Assembly: GCA_002973575.1 (NCBI GenBank)
Contig: PVEQ01000025.1
Coordinates: forward strand, 1-37,586
DNA from: Sediminibacterium magnilacihabitans
GTDB lineage: Bacteria; Bacteroidota; Bacteroidia; Chitinophagales; Chitinophagaceae
Reading direction: 5' to 3'
DNA length: 37,586 nt
Within the stretch, counting starts at the first letter, position 1. Each line of letters begins with the position of its first letter. Shown here piece after piece: positions 7,271 through 15,671 of this stretch. The notes below the pieces were generated by a model. It was not told the origin of the DNA. It saw only the letters and a list, made by a program, of their open reading frames with translations, and did not search any database. The position numbers and the translations under genes are program-made.

Positions 7271-8401
7271 ATGCGTTCGCTTCTTCTTTTTGTTTGCCTG
7301 ATACTAAGCCAATGGCTTTTTGCGCAGGATTATTATTTGTTCGTTGGCACTTATACCAGCGGAAAAAGCAAGGGTATCTACGTATATCGCTTCAACAGTC
7401 AAACCGGCGAAGCGCAATGGGTGAGCAATACCGACAGCAGCAATAACCCTGCTTTCCTGGCCGTATCGCCCAATGGTAAATTCCTGTATGCCATCAATGA
7501 AGCGGGATCTCCCCAATCCGGACATGTAAGCGCTTATGCCTTTGATGCTGTCAATGGTAACCTGCGGCTGATCAACCAGCAGCCGAGTGGTGGATTAGGC
7601 CCCTGCTTTGTAACGATAGATAAGACCGGTAAATGGGTGCTCGCAGGCAATTATATGAGCGGAAGCCTGGCCACATTGCCAGTAAATAAAGATGGCTCGC
7701 TGGCTCCTTATACGCAAATGATCCAGCAAGAGGGCAGCAGCGTGAACAAGAGCCGGCAGGAAGGTCCGCACGTTCATTCTACTTTCATCACACCCGATCA
7801 GCATTATGTGCTGACGCCCAACCTGGGAACCGATAAAGTGATGATCTATGCATTTCATAAAGAAGACCAACAGCCCCTGAAGCCCGCCGCACAACCCTTT
7901 GTACGTTCCATACCGGGCAGTGGTCCACGGCATCTCGACTTCCATCCCAATCGAAAATATGTTTACCTGATTGAAGAAATGAGCGGCACCGTATCGGTAT
8001 TCGCTTATCATGAAGGCAGGTTGAAAAAGCGGCAGACCATCGCCACGCATCCGGCCAATTTCAACGGGCAGCCCGGCAGCGCCGATATCCATGTATCACC
8101 CGATGGTAGATTTTTGTATGCTTCCAACCGGGGTGAAGAAAATAACATCGCTATTTTTTCTATCGATCCCGTTTCCGGTTTGCTAACGGCCAAAGGCTAC
8201 CAGGCCCTGCCCGGCAAATGGCCGCGTAATTTCACCATTGACCCCGAAGGGAATTTCCTGCTGGTGGCCAATCAACAGACCAACAATATTGTCATTTACA
8301 AAAGAGATAAAGAAACGGGCATGCTGGAAGCTATGCCACAGCAACTGGAAGTACCCAGTCCTGTTTGCCTGAAGCTGTTACGCATTGAGCCGCATCAATG
8401 A
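7271..8401 (+). CDS. Lactonase family beta-propeller protein (6-phosphogluconolactonase-like), secreted
   Basis: The open frame extends far upstream, but ATG 7271 gives a proper signal peptide (MRSLLLFVCLILSQWLFAQ); the product is 376 aa, the usual size of the YbhE/Pgl-type seven-bladed propeller lactonases. Family marks include 'YLFVGTYTSGKSKGIYVY', repeated blade ends such as 'LAVSPNGKFLYAINE', 'GPRHLDFHPNRKYVYLIEE', 'IHVSPDGRFLYASNRG' and 'NFTIDPEGNFLLVANQ'. Cytosolic members hydrolyse 6-phosphogluconolactone. The export signal here argues for another periplasmic lactone or sugar-acid substrate, so the pgl symbol is withheld. The 3' end overlaps the convergent membrane protein gene by 7 bp. 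Confidence 0.88.
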   Translation: MRSLLLFVCLILSQWLFAQDYYLFVGTYTSGKSKGIYVYRFNSQTGEAQWVSNTDSSNNPAFLAVSPNGKFLYAINEAGSPQSGHVSAYAFDAVNGNLRLINQQPSGGLGPCFVTIDKTGKWVLAGNYMSGSLATLPVNKDGSLAPYTQMIQQEGSSVNKSRQEGPHVHSTFITPDQHYVLTPNLGTDKVMIYAFHKEDQQPLKPAAQPFVRSIPGSGPRHLDFHPNRKYVYLIEEMSGTVSVFAYHEGRLKKRQTIATHPANFNGQPGSADIHVSPDGRFLYASNRGEENNIAIFSIDPVSGLLTAKGYQALPGKWPRNFTIDPEGNFLLVANQQTNNIVIYKRDKETGMLEAMPQQLEVPSPVCLKLLRIEPHQ

Positions 8402-8847
8402 TGATGGCGATGAGGGTGGTGTTGGTTCTGACCCGAAGAGTGGTTTTGCGCATTGGCCTTCTTCATTTGATTTTGAAGAAACCCTAAGGCAACCAGGAAA
8501 AATCCCATCATCAAAAAGAAATACTGCAGGAAAAAATCATTGCCCACCATGAACATCTGGGCAATCACGATCACTACAATAACCAATCCCTGCACCACGA
8601 TGGCCGTAGGGTACCAATGGACCTTCTTTAAAGTAACGATAATGGTAAAAAGACTCAATACACCGAATCCGATCAGCAATATCCATCCGGGGATGGTATA
8701 ATCTTTGAACACGGTCCCGTTGAGGAGATAAAAAGGCAGGCCGAGGGAGTTTCCGGTGGGATCCATGATCATGCGGGCTCCGGCATAAAGGTTAACGGCA
8801 CATACCAATACTAATACTGCAATTGATAATTGGCGAACTGTTTTCAT
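8395..8847 (-). CDS. Small four-TM membrane protein with His-rich tail
   Basis: ATG 8847 is preferred to a GTG two codons upstream. The protein is about 150 aa with four hydrophobic segments: around 'LSIAVLVLVCAVNLYAGA', 'IPGWILLIGFGVLSLFTIIV', 'AIVVQGLVIVVIVIAQMFMV' and 'FFLQYFFLMMGFFLVALGFL'. The short hydrophilic tail ends 'HHPHRHHH'. No known family was recognised. The His cluster could bind metal, or be a chance run of His codons over the overlap with the lactonase 3' end. The gene lies convergent with the lactonase and about 130 bp from the beta-glycosidase start. Confidence 0.75.
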   Translation of the reverse strand: MKTVRQLSIAVLVLVCAVNLYAGARMIMDPTGNSLGLPFYLLNGTVFKDYTIPGWILLIGFGVLSLFTIIVTLKKVHWYPTAIVVQGLVIVVIVIAQMFMVGNDFFLQYFFLMMGFFLVALGFLQNQMKKANAQNHSSGQNQHHPHRHHH

Positions 8848-8904
8848 AGGCACGCGGGTTTGTATCTGGCAATCGTATCTATCATCTGTTAAGATACGAA
8901 AAAA

Positions 8905-10263
8905 TCACTTACCTGCCAGGAAATCCCGGAACCAATAGCCCGAATTCTTGATGGTCCGCAATTGGGTTTTAAAGTCGGTATGTACCAGTCCGAACCGCGC
9001 CGCATAGCCTTCCGACCACTCAAAATTATCGGTAAGCGTCCAGGCAAAATAGCCGCTCAGGTTCACGCCTTCTTTTTTTGCCCGCAGCGCGGCAGCCAGG
9101 TATTGCTGGAAATAGTCGATCCTTGCCTGATCGTTCACGGTACCGTTCACCAGTTGGTCTTTAAAAGCCGCCCCACCCTCCGTGATCATAATCTCTTTTA
9201 CACTTCCGTATAACCAGAACCGTTTGATCATCCAGTAAAGGCTGTCGGCATTGATTTCCCAGCCCATGCCTGTTACCGGCACTTTTCGCTGGGTGGCTTT
9301 TACTTCTGAGGCGTGGATATAAGGGATCAGCGAATTGTATTTCACCGTAATGGGGAAATAATTCTGTATGCCAATGAAATCGAAATTGAACTGCATGCGC
9401 TCCTGGTATTTCCAGGCTTTGTTATGGAGGTGTATTTTATCGAGTAAAGGGAAGTTCTCCACTTCGGGGTAACCTCTGCCCAATGCCGGCTCAATGAACA
9501 GTCGGTTCATCAAAGCATCGACCCTTTTGGCCGCCAGTACATCAGGCTCTTTTTTACTGAAGGGCATTACTTCACTACACGAGAAAGTAGTACCAATTTT
9601 TGCCTTTGATACCGCATCACGCACCAGCCGCCCTCCTTCGGCCGTACAGAGCGCTGCATTATGTATGGCCGGCAGGAAATGAGGCAGTCCGGTTTTACCG
9701 GGTGCATGCTTGCCCATCATATAACCCAGCGTGGTAAAGCCCATGGGCTCATTCATGATGATCCAGTGTTTTACTTTGCTGCCATAAGCTTCGGTGCATA
9801 CCTGCACGAAACGGGTGAACCATTTGAGCATCTGGTGACTCGTCCATCCGCCATTTTTTTCCAGCTCCAAAGGAAGATCCCAGTGATACAGGGTTACATA
9901 AGGTGTAAGTCCCAATGTAAGGCATTCATCAATGACCTTATGATAAAACGCAATCCCTTCTTTGTTCACCCTGCCAATGCCTTCCGGTAAGATGCGGCTC
10001 CATGAAATGGAAAAACGGAATGCAGTAAAGCCCAATGCTTTCACTAATACGAGATCATCTTTATAACGATAATAGAAATCGCAGGCTTCAGATGGTTTAG
10101 CAGCACCTTTGATCTTTCCCTGTCGCCGCGCAAAACTGTCCCAGATAGAAAGTCCGCGCCCGTCTACATTGTAGGCACCTTCGTTTTGTGCGGCGGACAT
10201 GGCTACGCCCCATTGAAAATTGGGACCGAAAGACTTTGCAGATAGGGTTTGATATGGTGTCAA
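8905..10263 (-). CDS. Glycoside hydrolase family 1 beta-glucosidase
   Basis: The 452-aa product matches the normal GH1 length. It shows the N-terminal 'FQWGVAMSAAQNEGAY' substrate Gln region, 'YHWDLPLELEKNGGW', the acid/base 'IIMNEP' (Glu of NEP) and the nucleophile region 'IMITEGGAAF', where the catalytic Glu is kept but the usual TENG reads TEGG. The C-terminal 'YFAWTLTDNFEWSEGYAARFGL' is the family signature. No signal peptide is present, so it should hydrolyse beta-glucosides or related disaccharides in the cytoplasm. The start is uncertain: the frame upstream has only TTG and CTG candidates before an in-frame TAG, so TTG 10263 is used. Confidence 0.92.
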   Translation of the reverse strand: MTPYQTLSAKSFGPNFQWGVAMSAAQNEGAYNVDGRGLSIWDSFARRQGKIKGAAKPSEACDFYYRYKDDLVLVKALGFTAFRFSISWSRILPEGIGRVNKEGIAFYHKVIDECLTLGLTPYVTLYHWDLPLELEKNGGWTSHQMLKWFTRFVQVCTEAYGSKVKHWIIMNEPMGFTTLGYMMGKHAPGKTGLPHFLPAIHNAALCTAEGGRLVRDAVSKAKIGTTFSCSEVMPFSKKEPDVLAAKRVDALMNRLFIEPALGRGYPEVENFPLLDKIHLHNKAWKYQERMQFNFDFIGIQNYFPITVKYNSLIPYIHASEVKATQRKVPVTGMGWEINADSLYWMIKRFWLYGSVKEIMITEGGAAFKDQLVNGTVNDQARIDYFQQYLAAALRAKKEGVNLSGYFAWTLTDNFEWSEGYAARFGLVHTDFKTQLRTIKNSGYWFRDFLAGK

Positions 10264-10443
10264 CAGTAAAGCTTTGCGCTAAATTGATGAATGATCTTGT
10301 TACGATGATATTATGCAATTGTTATTTCTAACTGCAACCCGATGTTTTAATCAAAATTTAATGGTTTGATTTTAAAGCTACAATCAGCTGGTAATCAGCA
10401 AAATATAAATATCTGTGTTTTCAAAGTAAACTTTCATTTAAAT

Positions 10444-10477
10444 CAAACGTTTGTTTAATTCAAACACTTGTTTAATT
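10444..10477 (+). promoter_or_regulatory. Tandem candidate TetR operators
   Basis: Two 17-bp units in direct repeat, CAAACGTTTGTTTAATT and CAAACACTTGTTTAATT, differ at only two bases. The first contains the perfect palindrome CAAACGTTTG. Palindromic, A+T-rich sites in this position are typical operators for the adjacent TetR-family repressor. This is inferred from position and symmetry. Confidence 0.55.
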
Positions 10478-10486
10478 TTACATCGC

Positions 10487-10565
10487 CGTCATCCTGAGCG
10501 AGCGGAGCGAGTCGAAGGACCTGCCGGAGGTTCTGGCAGATCCCTCGGCTACGCTCGGGATGACG
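10487..10565 (-). repeat. Dispersed ~79-bp palindromic repeat, copy 1 (inverted orientation)
   Basis: Bounded by CGTCATCC and GGATGACG; read on the minus strand it begins CGTCATCCCGAGCGTAGC and aligns with the copies at 17097 and 32001. It sits between the candidate operators and the tetR start and can fold into a long imperfect hairpin. Confidence 0.85.
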
Positions 10566-10586
10566 ACAGCAATAAATTTTCTGTAT

Positions 10587-11210
10587 ATGCATCCCGATAA
10601 AAAACAAAACATCATCGAAGCGGCCATGGAGCTGTTTGCCGACAAAGGATTTGAAGGCACTTCCATCCGCGAGCTCGCTGCCAAGGCCGGTGTAAACATC
10701 GCCATGGTGAATTATTATTTCGGCTCGAAAGAAAAATTGTTCGAAGCCATGGTGGAAGAGAAATCCACTTATTTCAGAGAGCGGCTCAACAGCGTCCTTA
10801 TCGATGAATCGAAAAATGAACTGCAGAAAATAGATACTATTATTGAAGACTACGTGAACCGCATCACCAGTCAGCATAAATACCACCGGGTGATCCACCA
10901 GGAACTGATGCTGCAGCAACGCGAATCGCTTCATGAAAGCATCATTGCTGTGTTTGCCAAGAACAAAGAAGTATTGAAAAAGATCATTGACCAGGGGGTG
11001 AAGAAAAAAGTATTCCGCAAAGTAGACCCTGAGCTCACCATCGTTACCCTCTTTGGTACCATGCACCAGGCGCTGCTGTCGAAATCCATGTGCAAATTTC
11101 TGATAGCCAAGGATGCCAATTTCGATCCGTATACCGATGAAGCTTTTAAGAAAAGACTAATTAATCATATCAAACAGGTCATGCACGCCCATTTATCGCA
11201 CCAACCATAA
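10587..11210 (+). CDS. TetR/AcrR family transcriptional repressor
   Basis: The open frame begins at 10560 inside the palindromic repeat, but ATG 10587 ('MHPDKKQNIIEAAMELF') matches the family start; the product is 207 aa. The N-terminal helix-turn-helix is clear: 'AAMELFADKGFEGTSIREL', 'AAKAGVNIAMVNYYFGSK'. The C-terminal ligand domain is variable, as is normal for the family. It lies 49 bp upstream of the EmrA-like gene and in the same direction, so it probably represses itself and the efflux operon, released by an unidentified compound. Two tandem palindromic sites upstream (10444-10477) are likely operators. Confidence 0.9.
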   Translation: MHPDKKQNIIEAAMELFADKGFEGTSIRELAAKAGVNIAMVNYYFGSKEKLFEAMVEEKSTYFRERLNSVLIDESKNELQKIDTIIEDYVNRITSQHKYHRVIHQELMLQQRESLHESIIAVFAKNKEVLKKIIDQGVKKKVFRKVDPELTIVTLFGTMHQALLSKSMCKFLIAKDANFDPYTDEAFKKRLINHIKQVMHAHLSHQP

Positions 11211-11259
11211 CCTCATTTATATTATCAACCGTAAACAAGCAATCTAAACACCATTTCGT

Positions 11260-12303
11260 ATGACAAAGCAAAAACCCCCAGCAAAAAAGTCGCCCGTAAG
11301 GATCGTGGTACTCAGCGTGGTATTTCTTATCGTCGCTTATGTTGGCTATAACAAAATCCATTTTGCCATTACCCACGAAACCACCGACAATGCACAGGTG
11401 GAAACCCAGATCACACCTGTACTGCCCAGAGTGGCCGGTTACGTGAAAACCATTTCTGTAAAAGATTATGATTCTGTTGCAGCCGGTCAGCTCCTGGTAG
11501 AACTCGACGATGCCGAACTGCAAACGCAATTACTGGAAATGGAAGCCGATTACAAACAGGCCGAAGCCGATCTCATCAACGCCAGGGCGGCGCTCAATAA
11601 TGCCGTGGTATCACTCCGCATCAACAAAGGCAATATCGACCTGAACGATGTGCGCAAGAAAAAAGCGGAAGACGATTTGAAAAGAGACCAGAACCTGTTC
11701 AACGACCAGGCCATCACCCGCAAGCAACTCGACGACAGCAAATACAATGTAGAAACAGCCGCACAGCAGTACCAGAATGCCAAGACCGACCTGAGCTCTG
11801 CCGAAAGCCGCATTGCTGTTTTGCAGGCAGGCATAGAAAAAGCAACCGCTGCATTGGCTGTAAAACAAGCCAAGATCGAGCAAACCAAACTCAAGTTGTC
11901 TTATACCAAGATCTATGCACCACAGGCAGGCAAGATCGGTAAGAAAAATATTTCAGAAGGCCAGTATGTTCAGGCAGGCACGCCCCTGTTCTCTATTGTA
12001 AACGATACCACTTACTGGATCGTAGCCAATTTCAAAGAGAACCAGTTAAAAAAATTATATCCCGGCAAAGACGTGGATATAGAAGTGGATGCGTATCCTG
12101 ATCTTAAAATCAAAGGCGCTATCGAAACTTTGAGTGAAGCCACCGGCGCCAAGTTCTCTTTGTTACCGCCCGATAATGCTAGCGGCAACTTCGTAAAAGT
12201 AACACAGCGCGTTCCCGTAAAGATCCGTATCAAAGACATGGATAAATACAGGAATATGCTGCGTGCAGGTTTAAGCGTTTATATCAGCACTGAAATCAAT
12301 TAA
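11260..12303 (+). CDS. EmrA/HlyD-type membrane fusion protein
   Basis: The 347-aa product has one N-terminal transmembrane helix ('VRIVVLSVVFLIVAYVGY'), a first lipoyl half ('AQVETQITPVLPRVAGYV', 'GQLLVELDDAELQTQL') and a long alpha-helical hairpin (about residues 90-215). The second lipoyl half follows ('YTKIYAPQAGKIGKKNISEG') with a beta-barrel domain ('YWIVANFKENQLKKLYPG'). This is the standard adaptor of the EmrAB-TolC drug pumps, bridging inner-membrane transporter and outer-membrane factor. It is 2 bp upstream of the transporter gene. Confidence 0.92.
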   Translation: MTKQKPPAKKSPVRIVVLSVVFLIVAYVGYNKIHFAITHETTDNAQVETQITPVLPRVAGYVKTISVKDYDSVAAGQLLVELDDAELQTQLLEMEADYKQAEADLINARAALNNAVVSLRINKGNIDLNDVRKKKAEDDLKRDQNLFNDQAITRKQLDDSKYNVETAAQQYQNAKTDLSSAESRIAVLQAGIEKATAALAVKQAKIEQTKLKLSYTKIYAPQAGKIGKKNISEGQYVQAGTPLFSIVNDTTYWIVANFKENQLKKLYPGKDVDIEVDAYPDLKIKGAIETLSEATGAKFSLLPPDNASGNFVKVTQRVPVKIRIKDMDKYRNMLRAGLSVYISTEIN

Positions 12304-12305
12304 TC

Positions 12306-13889
12306 ATGGCAACGCCTAAAGGATTTGCCAAGGCCATCATCGTACTCACTACCGTTACCGCGGCCATCATGGAGCTCATCGATACCTCCATCGTGAACGT
12401 AGCACTGAGTGATATGAGCGGTAGCCTCGGCGTAAACATAGAAGACATCAGCTGGGTCATCACCGCTTATGCCATCGCAAACGTGATCATCATTCCGCTC
12501 ACCGGATTTTTAGCGGAATATTTCGGAAGAAAGAATTATTACATCGTTTCCATGATCATCTTTACGATTGCATCGTATATGTGCGGTCAGTCTACCAGCC
12601 TCATGGAGATCATCATCTGGCGCTTTGTACAAGGTGTGGGCGGCGGCGCCCTCCTGTCTACTTCTCAGGCCATCCTCTTCGATGCCTTTGAACCAAAAGA
12701 CAGGCCCATTGCTTCGGGTTTGTTTGGTATGGGTCTCGTGTTAGGCCCTACCCTCGGCCCTACGCTGGGTGGATATATCATTGACCACGCTTCCTGGCCG
12801 CTGATCTTTATGATCAACATACCCATTGGTATCATCGCAACTTTTTTATCCTTCACTTTTATTGAAAAGAAAGAAGGCGAAGGAAAAAATAAAAAACACA
12901 TCACCATCGATTATACCGGTATCCTGCTGCTCATGGTAGGTATCGGCAGCCTGCAGTACATGCTGGAAAGAGGTGAATCGGAAGACTGGTTCAGCAGTAA
13001 TACCATCATCATTACTTCTGTTCTCGCCTTTGTTGGTCTGATTGCTTTCATCTGGTATGAACTGAGCATCAAATCGCCCGCAGTGAACCTGAAAGTATTG
13101 AACAACCGGAACCTGGCATTCACCACCATCTTCACTTTTGTGGTGGGTGTGGGATTGTTTACCTCGGTGTTTGTATTTCCCGTACTGGCACAGAGAACAT
13201 TGGGTTATACCGCTTATGAAACAGGTCTCACCTTACTCGCACCTACCATGATCACCGTTGTGATGATGCCCATCATTGGTAAAGTGATGAGTAAAGGCGT
13301 CTCACCCATTCCTTTTGTGGTGATCGGGTTCCTGCTCTTTGCCGGTTACGCGTGGCTGAGTGCAGGCGTGAGTCCGGATGTGAACAAAGACGATTTCTTT
13401 TTACCCCTGGCCCTTCGCGCCGTAGGCATCAGCATGGTGCAGTTACCGCTGATCAACCAGGCAGTAGCAGGCTTGCAGCCCAAAGATTATGCATCCGGCA
13501 TCGCGCTCAACAATATGATCCGGCAACTGGGTGGCGCCTTTGGTATTGCATTGGCCAATAACTATATCGCAAGGCAATATGCACAACACCGGTACGACCT
13601 GGTTTCCAAAGTAACGGGCGAATCGCAGATGTTCATTGAACGAAGCCATACCATCGCACAGAGTATCATATTGAAAACGGGCGATGTGGCCGGCGCCGGC
13701 ACACAAGCCATCGCTACCATCAACCGGGTGGTGGACAGGGAAGCGTATTTTCTTTCTTACCTCGACACTTTCCGGCTCATCACCATCTTCTTTATACTGG
13801 TGATACCGCTGGTAGGATTCCTGAAAGTGAAAAAGAAATCAGCTGCCGAAATGGCTGCAACGATGAAAGCGGCGGCGGAAGCGCATTGA
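12306..13889 (+). CDS. EmrB/QacA-type MFS drug transporter (DHA2 family, 14 TM)
   Basis: The 527-aa product matches 14-TM DHA2 proton-drug antiporters. Visible marks are the TM1 motif 'ELIDTSIVNVAL', the loop 2-3 motif 'GFLAEYFGRKN', the TM5 antiporter motif C region ('GLVLGPTLGPTLGGYIID') and long hydrophobic segments to the C-terminus. The Lys/Ala-rich tail after residue 505 is cytosolic. It exports hydrophobic drugs or metabolites through the adjacent adaptor and outer-membrane factor; substrates cannot be read from sequence. Spacing of 2 bp to the adaptor and 38 bp to the outer-membrane factor supports one operon. Confidence 0.93.
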   Translation: MATPKGFAKAIIVLTTVTAAIMELIDTSIVNVALSDMSGSLGVNIEDISWVITAYAIANVIIIPLTGFLAEYFGRKNYYIVSMIIFTIASYMCGQSTSLMEIIIWRFVQGVGGGALLSTSQAILFDAFEPKDRPIASGLFGMGLVLGPTLGPTLGGYIIDHASWPLIFMINIPIGIIATFLSFTFIEKKEGEGKNKKHITIDYTGILLLMVGIGSLQYMLERGESEDWFSSNTIIITSVLAFVGLIAFIWYELSIKSPAVNLKVLNNRNLAFTTIFTFVVGVGLFTSVFVFPVLAQRTLGYTAYETGLTLLAPTMITVVMMPIIGKVMSKGVSPIPFVVIGFLLFAGYAWLSAGVSPDVNKDDFFLPLALRAVGISMVQLPLINQAVAGLQPKDYASGIALNNMIRQLGGAFGIALANNYIARQYAQHRYDLVSKVTGESQMFIERSHTIAQSIILKTGDVAGAGTQAIATINRVVDREAYFLSYLDTFRLITIFFILVIPLVGFLKVKKKSAAEMAATMKAAAEAH

Positions 13890-13927
13890 TGAAATCAACA
13901 ATCAAAAGAAAAAATTCAAAATAGAAG

Positions 13928-15208
13928 ATGAAAAAGATATTGATCATATCATTGTTTACAGCTACAGCACTTTCCGTTGGAGCACAGGTAGCTGTGAACA
14001 ATGAACTGAAGGGACTGATCAACCAATCCTTTGGTTACTTTCCCAAAGTGAAAGAAGTGGAGCATACCATTACCACAGCCGATGAAAAATTAGCGCTCAC
14101 CCGCTTGAATAAACTGCCCGATGTAACAGCAGATGCCTCTTACGCCTATGTAAGGCCGAAGATCGAGATCCCGCTGGGCGGAGAGAGTTTCCAGTTTGCT
14201 CCTGTACACAATGTAAGCGGTGCACTCAATGCTACTTATGCACTGTTCGATTTTGGCAGGCTGCAGGCCAATATCAACCGTGCAAAAGAAGATTTGCTGT
14301 ATGCCAAACACAATACCGACTATGTGAAAAGCCAGCTCGCCAACCAGGTAGCCGTTGTGTATTACAACATTGTTTTTTTACAGAAAGCGATTGGCATCCA
14401 GGACAGCGTACTGAGTTACCTCAACGAGAATAAAAGGATTGTGGACAGCAAGCTGAAAAACGGCGATGCATTGAAGATCGACCTGCTGAACATACAGGCT
14501 TCTATCGACAATGAAGAGAACCGCAAGGTTGACCTGAAGAACAACCTGCAAAAACAACTCAACCTGCTCGAGTACACTACCGGTGTGAGCCAGAGCCAGG
14601 GCAAGGCATTTGATTTTGATATCAATCTCACCGATGCCGGAAGTGCATTGGGATTGGCCCAGGCCAATAACCTTGAATTTATCCTGGCAAAAGACAAGAT
14701 CAAACAGGCCGAGAGCGACCTGGCCATTGTTAAAACAGCAGAAAAACCAACGGTTGGACTAAAAGCCGGTGCCGGCATCAAGAATGGCTATGTACCTTAT
14801 ATCGCTGACATGCGTTTTAATTACATGGCAGGTATCGGTTTTTCAGTGCCCATTTACAATGGTGGCAAGAATAAACAGCAACAGAAATTGCAAGAGAACA
14901 TCATCAAACAAAATGAAATGGCAGTGGAAAGCCTCAGCAGCAATTACAAAAAAGACATTGCGCAGGCCATGACCGATGTTGCTACCAATCTCGAAAGGAT
15001 AAAGAATACACAGGGTCAGATTGAACAGGCGAAAGCCGCACAGGTATTGGCTTCCAATCGTTTCAACAATGGTGTGGGCACCAACCTGGAAATTACCAAT
15101 GCCAGCACCAATGTACAACGCGCAGAACTGACCAAACTGCAATACGAATACCAGTTGTGTTTGGCTAAAGTTGAATTATCGAGGTTGATGGGCTATCAAT
15201 ACTGGTAA
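13928..15208 (+). CDS. TolC-like outer membrane efflux protein
   Basis: The 426-aa product has a signal peptide (MKKILIISLFTATALSVGAQ) and the two long helical repeats of the outer-membrane efflux protein fold. The repeats include 'TADASYAYVRPKIEIPLGG', 'ALNATYALFDFGRLQANI', 'AGIGFSVPIYNGGKNKQQ' and 'ASNRFNNGVGTNLEITNA'. It completes a TetR-EmrA-EmrB-TolC set on one strand. It forms the outer-membrane duct of the tripartite pump. The stop is 2 bp from the convergent SET-domain gene, leaving no room for a terminator. Confidence 0.92.
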   Translation: MKKILIISLFTATALSVGAQVAVNNELKGLINQSFGYFPKVKEVEHTITTADEKLALTRLNKLPDVTADASYAYVRPKIEIPLGGESFQFAPVHNVSGALNATYALFDFGRLQANINRAKEDLLYAKHNTDYVKSQLANQVAVVYYNIVFLQKAIGIQDSVLSYLNENKRIVDSKLKNGDALKIDLLNIQASIDNEENRKVDLKNNLQKQLNLLEYTTGVSQSQGKAFDFDINLTDAGSALGLAQANNLEFILAKDKIKQAESDLAIVKTAEKPTVGLKAGAGIKNGYVPYIADMRFNYMAGIGFSVPIYNGGKNKQQQKLQENIIKQNEMAVESLSSNYKKDIAQAMTDVATNLERIKNTQGQIEQAKAAQVLASNRFNNGVGTNLEITNASTNVQRAELTKLQYEYQLCLAKVELSRLMGYQYW

Positions 15209-15210
15209 AA

Positions 15211-15594
15211 CTATTTCGCTTCGAACCAGATGGGTTTTTCATCATCCGGTTCTGCATTGTAGTTGATGAATAGTTCTTCACCTGCGGTGATGGGTTTTAC
15301 GGTAATGATGCGCATGGTATCTGCATCGTAATCCATTTCGTACACGCAGTTCGCATTATAAGAATGGTTGTACAGAGAAAGATAACCGAGCGCTACGCAT
15401 GCACCTTTGGAATCATTGCCCCATTCGAAGATATAATTGTACAGGAGGGTTGCTTCTACCTTCTGCCTGTCTTCCGCTCCCAGCACGAGTACCGGGGATA
15501 TTTCCACCACCGTGCCGGGGGCGATGGGCTCGGAAGCGAATACGCCTCTTCCCCGGTTATCGGAAGGGGCAATATGAAGAATAGGTAAAATCAT
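15211..15594 (-). CDS. SET-domain protein (putative protein lysine methyltransferase)
   Basis: The 127-aa product is essentially a bare SET domain. Motifs visible are 'GRGVFASEPIAPGTVVE' (first SET motif), 'YNYIFEW', the 'LYNHS' NHS/C motif that contacts S-adenosylmethionine, and 'PITAGEELFINYN' with the catalytic Tyr. There are no pre- or post-SET zinc clusters. Small cytosolic SET proteins of this kind are widespread in bacteria, and the targets are mostly unknown. It lies convergent with the efflux operon and divergent from mgtE (77-bp gap); no functional link to either is evident. Confidence 0.85.
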   Translation of the reverse strand: MILPILHIAPSDNRGRGVFASEPIAPGTVVEISPVLVLGAEDRQKVEATLLYNYIFEWGNDSKGACVALGYLSLYNHSYNANCVYEMDYDADTMRIITVKPITAGEELFINYNAEPDDEKPIWFEAK

Positions 15595-15671
15595 ACTATT
15601 GCAAACTACAAAGTTCCATCAGAACACCCAATTCCCTTGCTGTAATTGGTAATTCCCCTTAAATTGCGGCC

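Larger units (their letters stand above)
10264..10586. other. Divergent intergenic region between GH1 and tetR
   Basis: The ~320-bp A+T-rich gap holds tandem candidate TetR operators (10444-10477) and one copy of the dispersed palindromic repeat (10487-10565). An ATCAAA-N9-TTTGAT inverted repeat is also visible near 10350-10370. No ORF is supported here. Confidence 0.6.

Noticed and set aside
10487..10565. Single CRISPR repeat
   Set aside because: The three related copies are kilobases apart, ~79 bp long and palindromic with no spacers, so a REP/MITE-type element fits better.
10455..11066. 203-codon minus-strand ORF across the tetR start
   Set aside because: It is antisense to the TetR helix-turn-helix and runs through the palindromic repeat.
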